NCBI GenBank assembly: GCA_045542595.1
Contig: JAZQLI010000002.1
Span: forward strand, 74,930-138,929
Direction of reading: 5' to 3'
DNA: 64,000 nucleotides
Source of the DNA: Scatosoma sp045542595
GTDB taxonomy: Bacteria > Bacillota > Clostridia > Christensenellales > Borkfalkiaceae
Shown here: positions 34,781 through 42,761 of the stretch, piece after piece
Layout of the letters: the number at the start of each line of letters is the position of its first letter
How positions within the stretch are numbered: position 1 is the first letter of the stretch
Notes under the pieces: model-generated
Seen by the model: only the letters and a program-made list of their open reading frames with translations
Database searches by the model: none
Told to the model about the DNA's origin: nothing
Program-made: the position numbers and the translations under genes

Positions 34781-34906
34781 CGCTTAAACGGATAGATGCA
34801 AGCAAATCAAGGCAAGCGAGGCTTTTCTACGGGACGTTTACTGAACGTAAACGAGCAAGAAAAACGCAGCTTAACGCCGAGTTGTATAGCATATATACGT
34901 TTAAAG
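34781..34906 (-). repeat. 126-bp fold-back element, copy B, inside the pyr operon at the pyrK stop
   Basis: The left arm CGCTTAAACGGATAGATGC pairs with the right arm GCATATATACGTTTAAAG. The central hairpin is CGTTTAC (34835-34841), loop TGAAC, GTAAACG. The right end supplies the TAA stop of pyrK (34901-34903), as in copies A and C2. Sequence blocks CAAGGCAAGCGAGG, TTTTCTACGGGACG and ACGCCGAGTTGTATAG correspond to those of copy C2. Confidence 0.75.
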
Positions 34907-35656
34907 TATAACGTCGTTAGCGTTGAAAACAGGTCCGTCTTTACATACGCGCGCCTTTTTACCGTCCGTTTTGTCGCAAACGCACACCAAACACGCGCCG
35001 ATACCGCAACCCATACGCTCTTCCAACGAAACGTAGCAAGGCAGGTTTTCCCGTTCCACAAGCGCTTTCAACGCGCGGAGCATAGGGGTAGGTCCGCAAG
35101 ATAACACTACGTCGGGGCGGTTGCCCTTTTGTAAATCCGCCGCGAATGCTTGTACGGCGTTCATTTTTTCGCCGTAACTGCCGTCGTCGGTAACGGCAAC
35201 GAACTTCGTTGCTTTTTCAAATTCGTCCACGCCACAAACCGCGCCCTTGTTACGGTAGCCGATATACGCCGAAATTTCCTTTTCTTTGCCGTATTGCCGT
35301 AAAACGGAAATGAGTGGGAACACGCCCACGCCGCCGCCCACAAGCGCCACTTTCTTTTCGTTTTCTTCCACGTAAAAACCGTTGCCGAGCGGTAATAACA
35401 CTTCGGTTTTTGTGCCCGTTTCCAACGCCTTTAATTTTTGCGTGCCCTCGCCTTTGATTTGGTAACAAAAGGTAACTTCGTTGCCTTCCGTTTTACAAAT
35501 GGCGATAGGACGGCGCAATAAATGCGTGCCGCCTACGGAAATATTACCGAACTGTCCGCAACGCACTTTGAGCTCTTCGTCCAACGCGAACGTAACCGAA
35601 TGTATATTTTCCGCAATTTTTTCGTTTTTAACAATCGTTGCGATATAATCTTTCAT
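34901..35656 (-). CDS. pyrK: Dihydroorotate dehydrogenase B, electron-transfer subunit
   Basis: The 251-residue subunit holds FAD (LLRRPIAICKTEG, GGGVGVFPLISVL) and a C-terminal [2Fe-2S] cluster with cysteines in ERMGCGIGACLVCVCD and later VCKDGPVF. It links PyrD to NAD+. The stop codon is provided by the end of fold-back element B. Confidence 0.97.
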   Translation of the reverse strand: MKDYIATIVKNEKIAENIHSVTFALDEELKVRCGQFGNISVGGTHLLRRPIAICKTEGNEVTFCYQIKGEGTQKLKALETGTKTEVLLPLGNGFYVEENEKKVALVGGGVGVFPLISVLRQYGKEKEISAYIGYRNKGAVCGVDEFEKATKFVAVTDDGSYGEKMNAVQAFAADLQKGNRPDVVLSCGPTPMLRALKALVERENLPCYVSLEERMGCGIGACLVCVCDKTDGKKARVCKDGPVFNANDVIL

Positions 35657-35666
35657 AAAAATTCCT

Positions 35667-36575
35667 TTATTTTCCCATTTTGCCGATAACGCTTGCTAAA
35701 TCTTTTTGCATAGCGATAGTAGCCGCGCGCGCCGCGTCGTAATACGTACCGCCGTTCTTTTTATACGCGCATAAAATCCCACGCGAGTTATTCACAACGC
35801 CACCCAGTCCGTTCGCGCCGAAACAGCTTTTCAGCATTTGCGCACTGCCGCCCTGTGCGCCGTAACCGGGGATAAGGAAGAAGGTATGTGGTAACACTTC
35901 GCGAAGACGAGCCGCTTCGGTAGGATGGGTTGCGCCAACCACTGCGCCTACGGCGGAATAGCCGTATTTGCCGATAGTACTCTCTCCCCATTTTTCTACA
36001 AGTCCGCCCATTACTTCGTACATGGGTACGCCGTTTTCCAAAACCAAGTTTTGCACTTCCGCGCCCGACGGATTAGACGTTTTGACAAGCACGAAGATAC
36101 CTTTGTCGTTCTTTTCGCATTCTTCTACGAACGGCGCGATACCGTCCGTACCCAAATATCCGTTTACCGTTACGTAGTCGGACGGGAACGCTTTATGCGC
36201 GGTAGTATTTACCGACGTTTCTCCCAAAAACGTTTTTGCATAGCACGCCGCCGTAGAACCGATATCGTTACGCTTTGCGTCGGCTATAACTACAAGGTCT
36301 TTTTCCGCTGCATACTTTAACGTTTCTTCGTATGCTTTCATACCAGCCACCCCGTACATTTCATAGTAGGCAATTTGTACCTTTACCGACGGAATGATAT
36401 CGTATAACGTATCAATGAGTTTTTTATTGAAATCGAATACGCGTTCGGCTACTCCTTCAAACGTCGTTACGCCTGCTTTCATATCGTCGGGCAAATAATC
36501 GAAAAGCGTATCTAAACCCACGCAGGTAGGATTTTGCAAATCTATAATTTTCTCAATAAGTCTATCCGTAATCAT
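35667..36575 (-). CDS. pyrF: Orotidine 5'-phosphate decarboxylase (type 2)
   Basis: The 302-residue length and the DAKRNDIGSTAACYAK motif (Lys and Asp catalytic residues) identify the longer type 2 OMP decarboxylase. It forms UMP. The gene lies between pyrC (15 bp) and pyrK (10 bp). Confidence 0.97.
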   Translation of the reverse strand: MITDRLIEKIIDLQNPTCVGLDTLFDYLPDDMKAGVTTFEGVAERVFDFNKKLIDTLYDIIPSVKVQIAYYEMYGVAGMKAYEETLKYAAEKDLVVIADAKRNDIGSTAACYAKTFLGETSVNTTAHKAFPSDYVTVNGYLGTDGIAPFVEECEKNDKGIFVLVKTSNPSGAEVQNLVLENGVPMYEVMGGLVEKWGESTIGKYGYSAVGAVVGATHPTEAARLREVLPHTFFLIPGYGAQGGSAQMLKSCFGANGLGGVVNNSRGILCAYKKNGGTYYDAARAATIAMQKDLASVIGKMGK

Positions 36576-36590
36576 CTTCTACTCCTTACT

Positions 36591-37850
36591 TTACGCTTGA
36601 TATTTAATTTCGCCGTCTACTACGGTGTATTTTACTACACCCGAAAGTTCCCAACCCTTGAACGGATTGTTTTTGCCTTTGCTCACGAAGTTTTCAGGGT
36701 CTACAACCCATTTTTCGTCTAAGTTTGCGATAGTGAAATCGGCTACTTTACCTTCGGCAATTTCGCCGCCGTCCAGTTTCAAAATACGCGCAGGCGCGGC
36801 GGACATTTTTTCCGCGATAGCAGGTAAATCTAACACGCCCGTTTTATATAAATACGTAATGGCAAACCCAAACGACGTTTCAATGCCGCTGATACCGAAC
36901 GCCGCCAAATTGTATTCTACGTTTTTATCGTTGGTATGATGGGGTGCGTGGTCGGTAACGATACAATCGAGTGTGCCGTCCTTCAAACCTTCGAGCACCG
37001 CTTGTTTATCCATTTCTTCACGGATAGGCGGATTGACTTTGGTAAACGTATCAAACGTAGTGACGATATCGTCGGTTGCCGCAAAATAGTGCGGACAGGT
37101 TTCCGCCGTTACCTTTACCCCTGCACGTTTGGCGTCGCGAATTAAGCGTACGCCGCTATGCGTGGATACGTGGCAAATATGCACGGGTACGTTTAAGCTT
37201 TCCGCAAGCGCGATATCCCTTGCAATGCAAATATCTTCCGCCGCACGGGGAATTCCTTTTAAGCCTGCAATGGTAGAATTCAAGCCTTCGTTTACCACGC
37301 CGCCGTCAACCAAGTCTTTATCTTCGCAATGGCAAAGGCAGGTGATATCAAAGCCGCTGGCGTATTCCATAGCCAAATACATCAAACGGGAGTTCTTCAC
37401 CGAAACGCCGTCGTCGGAAATGGCTACTGCGCCCGCTTTTTTCATTTCACCTATTTCGGCAAGCTGTTCGCCCTTTTCGCCTTTGGTAATTGCGCCGATA
37501 GGGTGCACTTTGCAAAGCCCCACTTCTTTCGCGCGGTTTTTGATATAGCTTACCACTACTTTATTATCCGCTACGGGGTTGGTGTTGGGCATACAGCAAA
37601 TTTGTGTAAATCCGCCTTTTACCGCCGCCTTGCTGCCGCTTTCGATATCTTCTTTATATTCATAACCCGGTTCGCGAAGATGCACGTGCATATCGATAAG
37701 ACCAGGGAAAACGTGCAAGCCGCTCGCGTCGATTTCTTCACCGCCTGCAGGGAGCTTGTCCGCAATTTTCACGATTTTACCGTTTTCGATTAAAATATCT
37801 TTCTTTTCTACCGAATTTTTCAAAACTACGTTGCCGTTTCTGATAATCAT
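36591..37850 (-). CDS. pyrC: Dihydroorotase (class I, PyrC/AllB type)
   Basis: The 419-residue zinc amidohydrolase has the metal motif PGLIDMHVHLREPGYEYKED, later His residues in CHCEDKD and ICHVSTHSG, and the metal Asp in DCIVTDHAPHH. It cyclises carbamoyl aspartate. It is the second gene of the operon. Confidence 0.97.
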   Translation of the reverse strand: MIIRNGNVVLKNSVEKKDILIENGKIVKIADKLPAGGEEIDASGLHVFPGLIDMHVHLREPGYEYKEDIESGSKAAVKGGFTQICCMPNTNPVADNKVVVSYIKNRAKEVGLCKVHPIGAITKGEKGEQLAEIGEMKKAGAVAISDDGVSVKNSRLMYLAMEYASGFDITCLCHCEDKDLVDGGVVNEGLNSTIAGLKGIPRAAEDICIARDIALAESLNVPVHICHVSTHSGVRLIRDAKRAGVKVTAETCPHYFAATDDIVTTFDTFTKVNPPIREEMDKQAVLEGLKDGTLDCIVTDHAPHHTNDKNVEYNLAAFGISGIETSFGFAITYLYKTGVLDLPAIAEKMSAAPARILKLDGGEIAEGKVADFTIANLDEKWVVDPENFVSKGKNNPFKGWELSGVVKYTVVDGEIKYQA

Positions 37851-37869
37851 ATCCTTTCTCCTGTGTTTC

Positions 37870-38796
37870 TTATTTCGTATTTCTATAATCGTTTAACAGC
37901 TTTAACGCCGCCATACGTACCGCAATCCCCGAGAATACTTGTTCTTCAATGCGGCTTTGTTCGTGGTCGATAACCTTGCCCGTAAGTTCTACGCCGCGGT
38001 TTACAGGACCGGGGTGCATAACGATAGCGTGGGGTTTGGCAAGCAATAAATCTTTCGCGGTAACCCCGTAGAACGCTGCATATTCGTTGAGCGAGGGGAA
38101 ATTACCGGCTTGCTGACGTTCAAGCTGAATACGCAAGCCCATAATAACGTCGGCGTCCTTAATGGCTTCTTCTTTCGTTTTGCAAAGCTTTGCACCAAGC
38201 TTATCAATGCCTTTGGGAATAAGCGTTTCGGGAGCGTACATATACACGTCCGCACCCATCGTCTTTAAACCGAACAGGTTCGATTTCGCCACGCGCGAGT
38301 GCTTGATATCGCCGAGTATCGCCACCTTCAAGCCTTCCAAAGAACCGAACGTTTCACGCATCGTGAGCATATCCAAAAGCGCTTGCGTGGGGTGCTCGTT
38401 CATACCGTCGCCTGCGTTCAGAACACTTGCGTTTGCAACTTTAGACAAAAGGTAAGGCGCGCCGCCCATAGGATGGCGCATAATCAAGAAATCGTTGAGC
38501 TGTGCGTCCAACGTCTTACCCGTGTCCACTAACGTTTCGCCTTTGGCAACCGACGACGAGCCTGCGGCAATATTGATAACCGTCGCGCCGAGATATTTGG
38601 CTGCGAGTTCGAAACTCGTTCGCGTTCTCGTACTGTTTTCGTAAAAGAGAATGGTTGCCGTTTTCCCCTTTAAATAGGAAAGCTGCTTTTCCCCTGCTTT
38701 CAAATGGCGTTTCATTTCCGCCGCCACGTCTAAAAGCTCGGTCAATTCTTCTTTCGTCAGGTCGATAAGCCCTATTAAATCTTTTCTTTTGAGCAT
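37870..38796 (-). CDS. pyrB: Aspartate carbamoyltransferase, catalytic chain
   Basis: The 308-residue enzyme has the carbamoyl-phosphate motif FYENSTRTRTSFE, NAGDGMNEHPTQALLD and HPGPVNRGVE. No pyrI regulatory chain is present. It is the first gene of pyrBCFKDE, after a leader with promoter, short ORF and terminator hairpin. Confidence 0.98.
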   Translation of the reverse strand: MLKRKDLIGLIDLTKEELTELLDVAAEMKRHLKAGEKQLSYLKGKTATILFYENSTRTRTSFELAAKYLGATVINIAAGSSSVAKGETLVDTGKTLDAQLNDFLIMRHPMGGAPYLLSKVANASVLNAGDGMNEHPTQALLDMLTMRETFGSLEGLKVAILGDIKHSRVAKSNLFGLKTMGADVYMYAPETLIPKGIDKLGAKLCKTKEEAIKDADVIMGLRIQLERQQAGNFPSLNEYAAFYGVTAKDLLLAKPHAIVMHPGPVNRGVELTGKVIDHEQSRIEEQVFSGIAVRMAALKLLNDYRNTK

Positions 38797-38826
38797 ATTT
38801 TCTCCTTTGATAGCGTATCCGTGTAT

Positions 38827-38886
38827 TTATAAAAAAAGCGTCGTAGGCACGAAACGCCCAAGACGCATTGTAATAAAACAGCGCAT
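38827..38886 (-). CDS. Possible leader peptide of the pyr operon
   Basis: A 19-codon ORF (MRCFITMRLGRFVPTTLFL) runs from ATG 38886 through the leader terminator hairpin and stops 30 bp before the pyrB ATG. Coding through an attenuator recalls E. coli pyrL, but no clear Shine-Dalgarno precedes it, so its translation is uncertain. Confidence 0.35.
   Translation of the reverse strand: MRCFITMRLGRFVPTTLFL
38831..38866 (-). terminator. Leader terminator (attenuator) of pyrBCFKDE
   Basis: On the minus strand GCGTCTTGGGC pairs with GCCTACGACGC (11 bp, one mismatch) around a 7-nt loop, followed by seven T. It lies between the promoter and pyrB. Confidence 0.82.
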
Positions 38887-38932
38887 ACGCCGATTTTCGG
38901 ATTTTTCGGATTGTTTCGTTTTATCGGCTAAT

Positions 38933-38961
38933 ATTATACCACTTTTTTCACAAGTTGTAAA
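38933..38961 (-). promoter_or_regulatory. Sigma-A promoter of the pyr operon
   Basis: Minus-strand TTTACA, 17-bp spacer, TATAAT; leader of about 130 nt. Confidence 0.88.
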
Positions 38962-39048
38962 GGATAAAAACGCCCCTTTTAAAAATCTAAAGATTTTTCT
39001 TTGTATTTTTTTGGTAACGGCGGCTTTTTATTTATCTTTCATAAATCC

Positions 39049-39744
39049 TTAATACACTTTTACCAAACGGAAATCTACCTTATCGCAAGAAGCGAGAATA
39101 TATTCCACGCCGCGTTTTTGTGTTTTCAAAGGAAAATACGCCGCGCCGTGCAAATGCCCGAACACCGCCTTTTCTACTCCGTTTTCTTCAAATAACTTGG
39201 TAAAAAGCGTCTCTTCGTTTTTGAGTGTAAAGGGCGGATAATGAATAAGCGCCACCACTCTATCCCCGTCTTGTCTATATTTTTCCGCTTCTTTAAACGC
39301 CAGCTTAAAGCGTTCCGCTTCGCGAAGATACAGTTTCTGGTCTTGCTCGGTAAAATCGGGACTGCCAGGGCACGTCCAACCGCGAGAACCGACGAATACG
39401 AAATTATCTATCTTCACGCTATCCGTTTGCAAAAAATAAAAAGTATCGTTGGGCGCAACGGCGCGCAGTTTGCCTATTCCGTTCCACCAGTAATCGTGAT
39501 TACCGCGAATGAATATCTTTTTACCGGGCAACAAGGCGAGTTGTTCCAAATCCTTTACCGCGTCGCAAAGCTTCATTGCCCAGCTGATATCGCCGGGAAT
39601 GAGCACTACGTCGTCTTGCGTAACTTTATCTAACCAGTCCGCTTTAATTTTTTCAAAATGACCTTCCCAATTCCCCCCGAATATATCCATCGGTTTATTG
39701 GTGGAAAAGGAAAGATGCAAATCGCCTATCGCATAAATATTCAT
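39049..39744 (-). CDS. Metallophosphoesterase (calcineurin-like), probably leaderless
   Basis: The 231-residue protein begins MNIYAIGDLHLSF with the metal motif GDLH, then GDISWAMKL (GDxx), IRGNHDYWW (GNHD), VALIHYPPF and VFGHLHGAAYF, the complete phosphoesterase set. YkuE/YpbG-type function is unknown; substrate cannot be told. The start ATG 39744 has no Shine-Dalgarno and follows a TATAAT box by 6 nt, so the message should begin at or next to the ATG. A longer frame to 39816 overlaps the promoter. Confidence 0.9.
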   Translation of the reverse strand: MNIYAIGDLHLSFSTNKPMDIFGGNWEGHFEKIKADWLDKVTQDDVVLIPGDISWAMKLCDAVKDLEQLALLPGKKIFIRGNHDYWWNGIGKLRAVAPNDTFYFLQTDSVKIDNFVFVGSRGWTCPGSPDFTEQDQKLYLREAERFKLAFKEAEKYRQDGDRVVALIHYPPFTLKNEETLFTKLFEENGVEKAVFGHLHGAAYFPLKTQKRGVEYILASCDKVDFRLVKVY

Positions 39745-39750
39745 ATTTCT

Positions 39751-39780
39751 ATTATACCAGCGTTTGGATAGAAAAGTCAA
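39751..39780 (-). promoter_or_regulatory. Sigma-A promoter immediately before the metallophosphoesterase ATG
   Basis: Minus-strand TTGACT, 18-bp spacer, TATAAT, then AGAAAT and the ATG. The predicted start site coincides with the initiation codon. Confidence 0.85.
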
Positions 39781-39804
39781 GCTTTCACCGTGCAAGAAAA
39801 GTAA

Positions 39805-39829
39805 AAACGGCGACAAAAAGTCGCCGTTT
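39805..39829 (-). terminator. Terminator of the LysM/unknown-protein unit
   Basis: Stem AAACGGCGAC / GTCGCCGTTT, 5-nt loop, then TTTACTTTTC on the minus strand. Confidence 0.88.
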
Positions 39830-39855
39830 CCGTCGTTTTATTTGTTTTGCTTATT

Positions 39856-40512
39856 TTATTTGTTACAATGCTTGCATTGTCCTTGCGGGTACAAAGGCAA
39901 TTCGAAAAATCCCGCGCATACTTCTTGCGAATAATCTTGAATGGGCGGAATAGCACAATACCCGTAAGACGGCACTAACAGTTCCACAGGCATAGATATT
40001 TTCAAAATAACCGTTACGCACAAAGACGCCGTAAAGCCTTGCGTTTCGGGGTTATATACGCCGTCGGGCACAACTACGCTTGCCACCGCTTGCACGGTAA
40101 ACGGCATAATGGACGGCGCAGGTACGTACAACAATACGTCTTGGTTTAAGGAAACGATTGCCGTTGCGCTGCCTTCCACGCCTGCCGCGTCGGTAAAGAG
40201 TACTTCCACGGGTACGCTTACGGTAGCTTGCACGCGCGCACAAGGTTTATCCGCTTGCCGCTCTACGGTCAAATTTGTAACCGTCGCCTGCGACGTAGTG
40301 GAGCGCGCACTGACAAAAGTTAAAGGATATGTAACGGTTTCGGGAGTGATATCGGTAAGTATCAACGAATAGTTTTCCACTTGCGTTTGACGGATACCTG
40401 CGTCGAAAATTTTCTCAGCTTGAATACACACCTTTTCCGTGATGCCGTTCAACGGATTGCCCGACACCGCGCCGGGACATTTATCCGATTGGAAATTGGA
40501 ATAAAAGGACAT
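39856..40512 (-). CDS. Unknown protein, probable sporulation-associated beta-domain protein
   Basis: I do not recognise a named family with certainty. The 218 residues begin SDKCPGAVSGNPLNGITEKVCIQAEKIFDAG, then form Val/Thr-rich beta-strand sequence with repeats (VQATVSVPVEVLF..., VQAVASVVVPDG...), and end with the Cys-rich GQCKHCNK. The pattern is reminiscent of the DUF3794/SPOCS domains of SipL-type spore coat proteins, though weakly. There is no signal peptide. Strong AGGAGG site. It lies downstream of a LysM gene with a sigma-E-like promoter, which also points to mother-cell expression (inference). Confidence 0.6.
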   Translation of the reverse strand: MSFYSNFQSDKCPGAVSGNPLNGITEKVCIQAEKIFDAGIRQTQVENYSLILTDITPETVTYPLTFVSARSTTSQATVTNLTVERQADKPCARVQATVSVPVEVLFTDAAGVEGSATAIVSLNQDVLLYVPAPSIMPFTVQAVASVVVPDGVYNPETQGFTASLCVTVILKISMPVELLVPSYGYCAIPPIQDYSQEVCAGFFELPLYPQGQCKHCNK

Positions 40513-40530
40513 GGTATACCTCCTGTTTTA

Positions 40531-40647
40531 CGAAAATCACCGAAACGCAAAGGTTGACTGCTCGTCGGGGCGCGGACGCACAACAGCGCTACCCGTCGTC
40601 CGCCGCTTTGCCCCATTTACGCGCGATTTCCCTCGCCGCGATTTTCG
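40531..40647 (-). other. Structured GC-rich intercistronic element (candidate cis-RNA)
   Basis: The element is bounded by CGAAAATC (40531-40538) and GATTTTCG (40640-40647), a perfect 8-bp closing stem. Inside, GGGGC pairs with GCCCC and GCGGACG with CGTCCGC, forming a nested hairpin. It is far more GC-rich than its surroundings and ends just before the AGGAGG site of the unknown gene. I could not match it to a known riboswitch class. Confidence 0.5.
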
Positions 40648-40731
40648 GTCTTTCGCATAATAATTACTTATTATATCCTATGCCAAGCCGTGAAAAATCG
40701 TTCCATTCGCGATAAAAAACATAGTATACTA

Positions 40732-41013
40732 TTATAAAATTACGCGCATACCCGGATACAGCAACGTCGTCCCGTTTCGTTCTTCAAACCGACTATCATT
40801 GCCGCAAAGCAACGCTTTCGTTTGCCCGTCGACTGCCGTATACGCGTTACCGCGCGCTTTAGGAATACGCAACAGTTGTCCTTCAAAGGGTTCTTGCGTC
40901 AATCCGTTTTCTTTTACGAGCAAACGTTCCGCCACGCAAAACGCCGTGGCAATGGCGCGCACCGTTTGCCCTTTTTTTACTTTGTAATAGGTAGGGATTT
41001 CTATCGTCAACAT
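40732..41013 (-). CDS. Small LysM-domain protein
   Basis: The 93-residue protein starts with a single LysM motif (YYKVKKGQTVRAIATAFCVAERLLVKENGLTQEPFEGQLLRIP, about residues 9-52) and has a second, degenerate segment. There is no signal peptide, as in LysM proteins of the spore coat and cortex (SafA/SpoVID-like). The ATG has no Shine-Dalgarno and lies 8 nt after a sigma-E-like -10, so it may be leaderless. It is divergent from the SpoVB-like gene. Confidence 0.78.
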   Translation of the reverse strand: MLTIEIPTYYKVKKGQTVRAIATAFCVAERLLVKENGLTQEPFEGQLLRIPKARGNAYTAVDGQTKALLCGNDSRFEERNGTTLLYPGMRVIL

Positions 41014-41021
41014 AACAACAT

Positions 41022-41050
41022 ACTATATGCTTGAAACGCAAAAAAAATGA
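41022..41050 (-). promoter_or_regulatory. Sigma-E-like promoter of the LysM gene
   Basis: Minus-strand TCATTTT, 14-bp spacer, CATATAGT. This is one mismatch from the -35 (TCATATT) and close to the -10 (CATACAnT) of B. subtilis sigma-E promoters. Confidence 0.5.
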
Positions 41051-41079
41051 ACGCGCCCGTAAATACACCTATGCAAACG

Positions 41080-41108
41080 TTCTATTTTCAAACCATAGCC
41101 CGTACAAT
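41080..41108 (+). promoter_or_regulatory. Sigma-E-like promoter of the SpoVB-like gene
   Basis: TTCTATT, 14-bp spacer, CGTACAAT, then AGAAAT and the ATG. No good sigma-A -35 is present. Confidence 0.42.
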
Positions 41109-41114
41109 AGAAAT

Positions 41115-42677
41115 ATGAAAAACAAGCCTTCTTCTCATACAAAACACCAAGCCGTACACAGCTCGGTAACCGCCACCGCTTCCATAGTAACCGCCCTTTC
41201 CATTGCCGAACGCGGACTGGGTTTTTTATACCGAATTGTACTATCCCGTCTACTCGGTGCGGAAGGACTGGGATTATATCAGGTATCGCTTTCGCTGTTT
41301 TCGGTTTTTCTTACCATCGGCACGGGCGGTATTCCCCTTTGCGTTTCCAGACTCATTTCCAAAAGCAAAGCGGAAAACAATTCCTTAGGCGAACGGTACG
41401 TCGTATCGTCGGGTTTGGCGCTTTGTATGGTACTCACCCTGCCCGTTTGCATATTTTTAGGACTATTTGCCCAACACTTCACGTTTTTATTTTCGGACGA
41501 ACGCTCGGTAATTCTTTTTAAAATATTACTCACGGGTTTGGCGTTTTCCGCACTGTACGCCGTTTTCCGCGGTTATTTTTGGGGGAATAACCGATTTTTA
41601 TTGCCGTCGCTGCTAGAAATTGCCGAAGAAACGGTAATGGTAATTGCAGGCGTATTGCTGTTACAAAATATAGAAAGCAGTATGGACGGGGCAACCAAAG
41701 CCACTTATGCGGTTATCCTTTCCTATGCGTTTTCCTTTACCGCCTCGACGCTTTGTTTCTTCTTTAGCGGTGGAAAACTCTCCACGCCCAAACGTATGCT
41801 AAAACCCCTTTTACGCTCGGCTATGCCCATTACGGCGGTACGAACGAGCAGTTCGCTTATCAATTCCGCTATTGCCGTATTACTCCCTGCTATGCTGATA
41901 CAAGCAGGCTTCACGCAAACGGAAGCCATTAAGGCGTTCGGCGTGGTTTCGGGTATGGCAATGCCTGTACTGTTTATTCCTGCTACCATTATCGGCTCGC
42001 TCGCGTTAGTGCTCGTGCCCCGCCTTTCCGAAGATTATTACCGCAAAGACACCGCGCATTTATACGAAAATATTCGACGCGGACTGCGCGTTTCCTTTTT
42101 GGTTGCGTGTGCGTTGATGCCCTTTTTTGCCGTACTCGGCGACGAAGTGGGGCTGATTGCCTTTGCCAGCGTGGAAGCAGGAGAATTTATCCGCGCAGGC
42201 GCGCCCCTTCTTCTTCCCCTTTCGTTGACTATGATTTCCACGAGCATACTCAATTCTATGGGTTTTGAAAAGCAAACGTTTCTATTCTATTTTCTTTCGG
42301 CGGCGGCACTACTACTTTGTATTTTGCTTTTACCTACCGTTTGCGGCGTGTACGCGTATCTTTGGGGAATGGCGGCAAGCTATACGCTGAACGCCGTTTG
42401 CAATTTCCTGTTTCTCGCTAAGCGTTGTAAGGGATTATTTCGTTTAAAATCCTTATTTTTCTTCCGTCAAGAATACCGCGCCCTGATTGCGGCGGCGTGT
42501 GTTTTTATAGTAGGTAGCGCACTTTCTCCGCTATTGAAAACATACTTAGGAGAAACGTTTGCTTTCATTTGTATCTGCAGCGTTATGGTTTTGGCATTAT
42601 GCGCGCTGTACACCGCGCTGCAACTTATTCCCTTGCGCACACTTTTGAAAAAACGTAAAAAAAATTTGGCTTTTTAA
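41115..42677 (+). CDS. SpoVB/MurJ-like polysaccharide flippase (MOP superfamily)
   Basis: The 520-residue protein has about fourteen membrane helices and MOP-family sequence GFLYRIVLSRLLGAEGLGLYQ near the start and GTGGIPLCVSRLISKSKAE. SpoVB relatives in spore formers act in cortex precursor export; MurJ relatives flip lipid II. The sigma-E-like promoter and nearby LysM gene favour the SpoVB role (inference). I chose ATG 41115 although it lacks a Shine-Dalgarno, because the upstream Met at 41031 lies before the -10 box. Confidence 0.82.
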   Translation: MKNKPSSHTKHQAVHSSVTATASIVTALSIAERGLGFLYRIVLSRLLGAEGLGLYQVSLSLFSVFLTIGTGGIPLCVSRLISKSKAENNSLGERYVVSSGLALCMVLTLPVCIFLGLFAQHFTFLFSDERSVILFKILLTGLAFSALYAVFRGYFWGNNRFLLPSLLEIAEETVMVIAGVLLLQNIESSMDGATKATYAVILSYAFSFTASTLCFFFSGGKLSTPKRMLKPLLRSAMPITAVRTSSSLINSAIAVLLPAMLIQAGFTQTEAIKAFGVVSGMAMPVLFIPATIIGSLALVLVPRLSEDYYRKDTAHLYENIRRGLRVSFLVACALMPFFAVLGDEVGLIAFASVEAGEFIRAGAPLLLPLSLTMISTSILNSMGFEKQTFLFYFLSAAALLLCILLLPTVCGVYAYLWGMAASYTLNAVCNFLFLAKRCKGLFRLKSLFFFRQEYRALIAAACVFIVGSALSPLLKTYLGETFAFICICSVMVLALCALYTALQLIPLRTLLKKRKKNLAF

Positions 42678-42699
42678 GGAAGTTTTACCCGTCCTTTTC

Positions 42700-42728
42700 T
42701 TGACATTACTGCCTTTAATGTGTAAAAT
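42700..42728 (+). promoter_or_regulatory. Sigma-A promoter of pgi
   Basis: TTGACA, 17-bp spacer, TAAAAT. Confidence 0.9.
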
Positions 42729-42761
42729 AATATAGTAAACGATTTTTACAAGGAGATTTTT

